Shown here: positions 7,231-9,927 of the stretch, piece after piece | Layout of the letters: each line of letters begins with the position of its first letter | How positions within the stretch are numbered: position 1 is the first letter of the stretch | The notes under the pieces: generated by a model | Seen by the model: only the letters and a program-made list of their open reading frames with translations | Told to the model about the DNA's origin: nothing | The model's database searches: none | Source of the DNA: Deltaproteobacteria bacterium | GTDB lineage: Bacteria; UBA10199; SPLOWO2-01-44-7 | DNA length: 9,927 bases | Assembly: GCA_030688705.1 (NCBI GenBank) | Contig: JAUYJH010000037.1 | Span: 1-9,927 of the forward strand | Direction: 5' to 3' | Position numbers and translations under genes: made by a program

Positions 7231-8873
7231 GATTCATTCTCCACGATGCCGACGATGGCAATCACCGGCGTCGGCTTGATGTTTTTTCCCTGTCCCTCCC
7301 GAAGGGTCGGGGCGTTCGTTTCATTATAGAGACTGACATTCCCGCTAACCACAGGAATATCATATTGTTTACAAGCATCAGCCAAGCCGCGGCAGGCCTC
7401 TTTAAATTGCCACATCACCTCCGGATTTTCCGGGTTGCCAAAGTTGAGGCAGTTGGTGACTCCTAAAGGTTTGGCCCCTACCTTGGCCAGTTTCTCCACC
7501 CCTTCGGCAACAGCCGCCATCGTTCCCAGATAGGGATCCTCTGCGCACAAATCGGCGCGGGAATTGACCGTGAGCGCCAGCAATTTACCATTTTCCTTCA
7601 CCCGAATCAGTGCCGCCGGACCTCCGGGACCCATCACCGTGTTGGTCCCGACACTGTAATCGTATTGCCGCCAAATCCACTCTTTGATCGGGAGGCCGTC
7701 GAGCTTACGATCCCCCTCTCCCTTACCCTCACCCATTAAAAGGGGGGTGGGTGAGGGTGACACTGGCTTTTTCACCGGTCTTTCATACACTGGCGCTTCA
7801 TCGGTCACCGGGGCCACCGGCAAATCAAAAATAGTTTCACCGTGAAAAGTACCCACCACTTTTTTCTCTGCAATCACTTTGCCCACAACCGCAAACTCCA
7901 ATTCCCATTTTTCAAAAACCCTTTTTAATTCTTCTTCGCGCCCTTTTTCGGCCACCAACAGCATCCGCTCTTGCGATTCCGAAAGCATGATTTCATACGG
8001 GGTCATTTTTGTTTCTCGGAGCGGAATTTTATCGAGCCACAACTCCATCCCCGCGCCGCCGCGGGCAGACATCTCAAAGGTGGAGCAGGTAAAACCGGCC
8101 GCCCCCATATCTTGAATGCCGACAATCGCCCCGCCGATTTCAAAAGCTTCCAGGCAGGCTTCCATCAATTTTTTTTCAGTAAAAGGATCCCCCACTTGCA
8201 CGGTGGGTCGTTTGGATTCCGATTCGGAATCGAACACATCACTCGCCATGGTGGCGCCGTGAATCCCGTCGCGCCCCGTTTTGGAGCCGACCAAAATCAC
8301 CGGGTTGCCGACACCCGCCGCAATCCCTTTAAAAATGCGGTCGTGGCGCAACACCCCCAGCGCAAAGGCGTTCACCAAAATATTGCCGTTGTAGCAGGAG
8401 TCAAAATGGACCTCGCCCCCCACCATCGGCACACCGACCGCATTACCATACCCCCCGATGCCGGCCACAACCCCGCGCAATAAATATTCGGTGCGCGGGT
8501 GATCAAAGTCGCCGAAATGGAGCGAGTTAAGCGAAGCGATCGGCCTGGCCCCCATCGTAAAAATATCGCGCAAAATGCCGCCAACGCCCGTTGCCGCACC
8601 CTGATAGGGCTCGATAAACGAAGGGTGGTTGTGCGATTCGATTTTAAATGCAACGGCATAACCGTCGCCGATATCGATAATGCCGGCGTTTTCGCCCGGA
8701 CCCAGCAAAACACGGGGGCTTTTAGTCGGAAAATTTTTAAGATACATCTTGGAGCTTTTGTAACAGCAGTGCTCCGACCACATGACCGAAAAAATGCCAA
8801 GTTCCACTTCGTTGGGCTCACGGCCAAGGGTTTTAACCACTCTTTGATGTTCTTCGTGTGTTAATGTTGACAT
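7218..8873 (-). CDS. purL: FGAM synthase subunit II, short form lacking the C-terminal domain
   Basis: PurL uses ATP and ammonia (delivered by PurQ) to convert FGAR to FGAM. The catalytic histidine region MWSEHCCYKSS lies at 31-41, GPGENAG at 58-64, the substrate/Mg motif ESHNHPS at 79-85, QDMGAAG at 254-260 and LSESQERM at 297-304. The second half-module begins near 396 (EWIWRQYDYSVGTNTV) and reaches VVSGNVSLYNETN (508-520) and PTPVIAIVG (534-542). The protein then ends ENESCAA. The usual small PurL is about 600 (Thermotoga) to 740 (Bacillus) residues, and the AIRS_C-like B2 domain that should follow is missing. A palindrome-coded insert fills ~371-388, and ~521-533 also looks longer than usual. 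The stop overlaps purF by 13 nt. The start is a Met just before the conserved core, as in the short Thermotoga form; no strong ribosome-binding site is seen there, since the preceding gap is a repeat element. Confidence 0.93.
   Translation of the reverse strand: MSTLTHEEHQRVVKTLGREPNEVELGIFSVMWSEHCCYKSSKMYLKNFPTKSPRVLLGPGENAGIIDIGDGYAVAFKIESHNHPSFIEPYQGAATGVGGILRDIFTMGARPIASLNSLHFGDFDHPRTEYLLRGVVAGIGGYGNAVGVPMVGGEVHFDSCYNGNILVNAFALGVLRHDRIFKGIAAGVGNPVILVGSKTGRDGIHGATMASDVFDSESESKRPTVQVGDPFTEKKLMEACLEAFEIGGAIVGIQDMGAAGFTCSTFEMSARGGAGMELWLDKIPLRETKMTPYEIMLSESQERMLLVAEKGREEELKRVFEKWELEFAVVGKVIAEKKVVGTFHGETIFDLPVAPVTDEAPVYERPVKKPVSPSPTPLLMGEGKGEGDRKLDGLPIKEWIWRQYDYSVGTNTVMGPGGPAALIRVKENGKLLALTVNSRADLCAEDPYLGTMAAVAEGVEKLAKVGAKPLGVTNCLNFGNPENPEVMWQFKEACRGLADACKQYDIPVVSGNVSLYNETNAPTLREGQGKNIKPTPVIAIVGIVENESCAA
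7239..7242 (-). promoter_or_regulatory. purF ribosome-binding site inside the purL 3' end
   Basis: GGAG lies 8 nt before the purF ATG, within the last codons of purL (VENES). It supports the MCGIVG start and means the final purL codons are constrained by purF translation. Confidence 0.7.
7711..7760. repeat. Palindromic repeat inserted in frame in the purL linker
   Basis: ACCCTCACCCA (7725-7735) and TGGGTGAGGGT (7748-7758) are perfect 11-bp inverted arms around a 12-nt loop, preceded by a CT-rich flank from 7711. Translated in the purL frame it gives SPSPTPLLMGEGKGEGDR, a low-complexity Pro/Gly/Glu stretch unlike the conserved sequence on either side. It sits between the two half-modules of PurL, where an insert would be tolerated. 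Confidence 0.75.
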
Positions 8874-8881
8874 ATGTGTTC

Positions 8882-8939
8882 TGTCATCCTGAACGAAGTG
8901 AAGGATCCCGGGATTCTTCGCCTGCGGCTCAGAATGACA
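8882..8939. repeat. REP-like palindrome between purQ and purL (element C)
   Basis: The left arm 8882-8907 (TGTCATCCTGAACGAAGTG... to GGATC) and the reverse complement of the right arm 8912-8939 (TGTCATTCTGAGCCGCAGG... to GAATC) are related and face each other across a 4-nt loop. It fills the 55-bp purQ-purL gap and overlaps the last codons and stop of purQ. Its sequence family differs from elements A and D, though all begin TGTCAT or CGTCA. Confidence 0.85.
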
Positions 8940-9588
8940 CCATTATTGATTCAAAAAGTTTAAGTCCATCCTCCCCGCCCAACACCTCTTCACAAACCCT
9001 CTCCGGGTGGGGCATCAGACCCAAAACATTTCCCTGTTCATTGATGACGCCCGCAATATCACCCACCGAGCCATTCGGATTTTTGGCATAACGAAATACA
9101 ATCTGGTTTTTCTTTTTCAGCGAGGCCAAGCCGGCATCATCGACATAATAGTGCCCTTCCATGTGGGCGATCGGCATTTTCACCCGCTCCCCTTCTTTAT
9201 AAAGAGAGGTGAATGGGGTATCGACCCTTTCAAGGATCAATTCTTCCATCTCGCAGATAAATTTCAGGCCTTTGTTGCGGACCAACACACCGGGCAAAAG
9301 CCGGGTTTCGCACAAAATCTGAAAACCGTTGCAAATGCCCAGAACCAATCCCCCCCGGTCGGCAAAAGCGGCGACGGCTTTCATGACCGGGCTCTGCGCC
9401 GCCATCGCCCCCGTGCGGAGATAATCGCCATAAGAGAATCCGCCGGGCAAAATCACGCAATCAGCCCCGTTTAAATCACGGGATGCGTGCCAGATCGTAA
9501 ACGCCTCTTGCCCCAAAATAGTTTTGGCGACATGCAGGCAGTCTGCATCGCAGTTGGAACCGGGGAATTGTACAATGCCGAATTTCAT
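8929..9588 (-). CDS. purQ: FGAM synthase subunit I, glutamine amidotransferase
   Basis: PurQ is the class-I glutaminase subunit that hydrolyses glutamine and passes ammonia to PurL, with PurS as bridge. Starting at the ATG at 9588 the protein is 219 residues, close to the family norm. FPGSNCDAD lies at 8-16, LPGGFSYGDYLR at 47-58, the nucleophile elbow GICNGFQ at 84-90 with Cys86, and PHPE at 193-196 with His194 and Glu196 completing the triad. I prefer this ATG because the family begins MKFG; a GTG at 9606 in the same frame adds only MTHTNF, encoded partly by a repeat. No good ribosome-binding site is seen for either. The last residues MVSF and the stop are encoded by element C. A 67- to 85-bp gap to purS is filled by element D. 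Confidence 0.97.
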   Translation of the reverse strand: MKFGIVQFPGSNCDADCLHVAKTILGQEAFTIWHASRDLNGADCVILPGGFSYGDYLRTGAMAAQSPVMKAVAAFADRGGLVLGICNGFQILCETRLLPGVLVRNKGLKFICEMEELILERVDTPFTSLYKEGERVKMPIAHMEGHYYVDDAGLASLKKKNQIVFRYAKNPNGSVGDIAGVINEQGNVLGLMPHPERVCEEVLGGEDGLKLFESIMVSF

Positions 9589-9600
9589 AAAGTTCGTATG

Positions 9601-9659
9601 CGTCACCCCGGCGAAAGCCGGGGTCCAGTGACTGGATTCCGGCTTCCGCCGGAATGACG
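9601..9659. repeat. REP-like palindrome between purS and purQ (element D)
   Basis: The left arm 9601-9628 starts CGTCACCCCGGCGAAAGCC; the right arm 9632-9659 reverse-complemented starts CGTCATTCCGGCGGAAGCC; both end in TCCAG. The arms are 28 nt with a 3-nt loop and few mismatches, so this is a strong hairpin in the pur mRNA. It belongs to the same family as element A at 4883-4953. Confidence 0.88.
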
Positions 9660-9673
9660 ATCTTCAGATGGCC

Positions 9674-9913
9674 CTAAGTAATTTCGTAACGATAAGATTC
9701 GATGACCGTATTGGCCAAAAGTTTCTCGCACATCTCTCGGACCTGTTTTTCGGCTTCCGGCTTAGGAACCCCATTGAGATTCAATTCGATGTATTTGCCC
9801 ACCCGGACTTCATGGACATTGTCAAAACCGATATGTTTCAAGGTGCCCAAGACCGCTTCCCCCTGAACATCATGAACACCGTTTTTGAGCGTAACATAAA
9901 CCTTAGCTTTCAT
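9674..9913 (-). CDS. purS: FGAM synthase subunit PurS
   Basis: PurS is the small subunit that holds PurQ and PurL together in the split FGAM synthase and helps ammonia transfer. The product is 79 residues, normal for the family, with MKAKVYVTLKNGVHDVQG at the start, then GFDNVHEVRVGKYIEL and a C-terminal helix with CEKLLANTVIESY. I chose the ATG at 9913 over the one at 9919: the GGAGGA at 9921-9926 is 7 nt from the former but only 1 nt from the latter. It is the first pur gene in view; earlier operon genes, if any, lie beyond the right edge. Confidence 0.95.
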   Translation of the reverse strand: MKAKVYVTLKNGVHDVQGEAVLGTLKHIGFDNVHEVRVGKYIELNLNGVPKPEAEKQVREMCEKLLANTVIESYRYEIT

Positions 9914-9920
9914 CCGCATA

Positions 9921-9926
9921 TCCTCC
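9921..9926 (-). promoter_or_regulatory. purS ribosome-binding site
   Basis: GGAGGA on the minus strand is 7 nt from the ATG at 9913 and decides that start over the upstream ATG at 9919. It is the strongest ribosome-binding site in the window. Confidence 0.8.
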
Positions 9927-9927
9927 G

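Noticed and set aside
7218..7300. PurL truncation as a simple frameshift
   Set aside because: Other frames downstream are occupied by purF coding sequence; the B2-domain DNA is not present in any frame, so it is a loss rather than a frameshift.
9589..9606. Upstream GTG start for purQ at 9606
   Set aside because: It adds six residues not typical of the family, starts inside a repeat element and has no ribosome-binding site; MKFGIVQFPGSNCD is the family-like start.

Overview
This window shows about 9.9 kb of one bacterial chromosome segment with every convincing gene on the minus strand. Read in the direction of transcription (high to low coordinates), it holds purS, purQ, purL and purF, then a site-2-protease-like M50 membrane metalloprotease. 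After a repeat-filled gap comes the first ~1,600 codons of a very large secreted lipoprotein, which runs off the left edge of the window.

Purine block (5171-9913). PurS, PurQ and PurL are the three subunits of the split (non-fused) FGAM synthase complex, which converts FGAR to FGAM. PurF catalyses the first committed step, PRPP plus glutamine to phosphoribosylamine. purL overlaps purF by 13 nt and purF overlaps the M50 gene by 1 nt, so purL-purF-M50 look translationally coupled. The purS-purQ and purQ-purL gaps are short but each is filled by an imperfect palindrome. The striking point is that PurL stops at residue 551, just where its last (B2, AIRS_C-type) domain should begin; purF starts there instead.

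Gap (4815-5170). No gene is seen here. It is packed with inverted repeats: a ~71-bp REP-like element, a ~93-bp element with 20-bp identical arms, and two copies of a 14-bp half-element, the last of which codes the end of the M50 protein.

Left half (1-4814). One uninterrupted minus-strand reading frame encodes a lipoprotein: signal peptide with lipobox, a Met-rich probably helical region, two bacterial Ig-like (Big_5-like) repeats, about five fibronectin-III-like repeats, then an RCC1-type beta-propeller still in progress at the window edge. It has no stop codon in the window.

Organism. Many palindromic REP-like repeats of the CGTCATTCC...GGAATGACG type, split PurS/Q/L, an Fe-S type PurF and a long Ig/FN3/RCC1 lipoprotein suggest an uncultured Gram-negative, deltaproteobacteria-like lineage. 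This is an inference with low confidence. The most distinctive theme is how far small palindromic elements have penetrated the purine operon: in two intergenic gaps, inside two enzyme genes, and at two C-termini.
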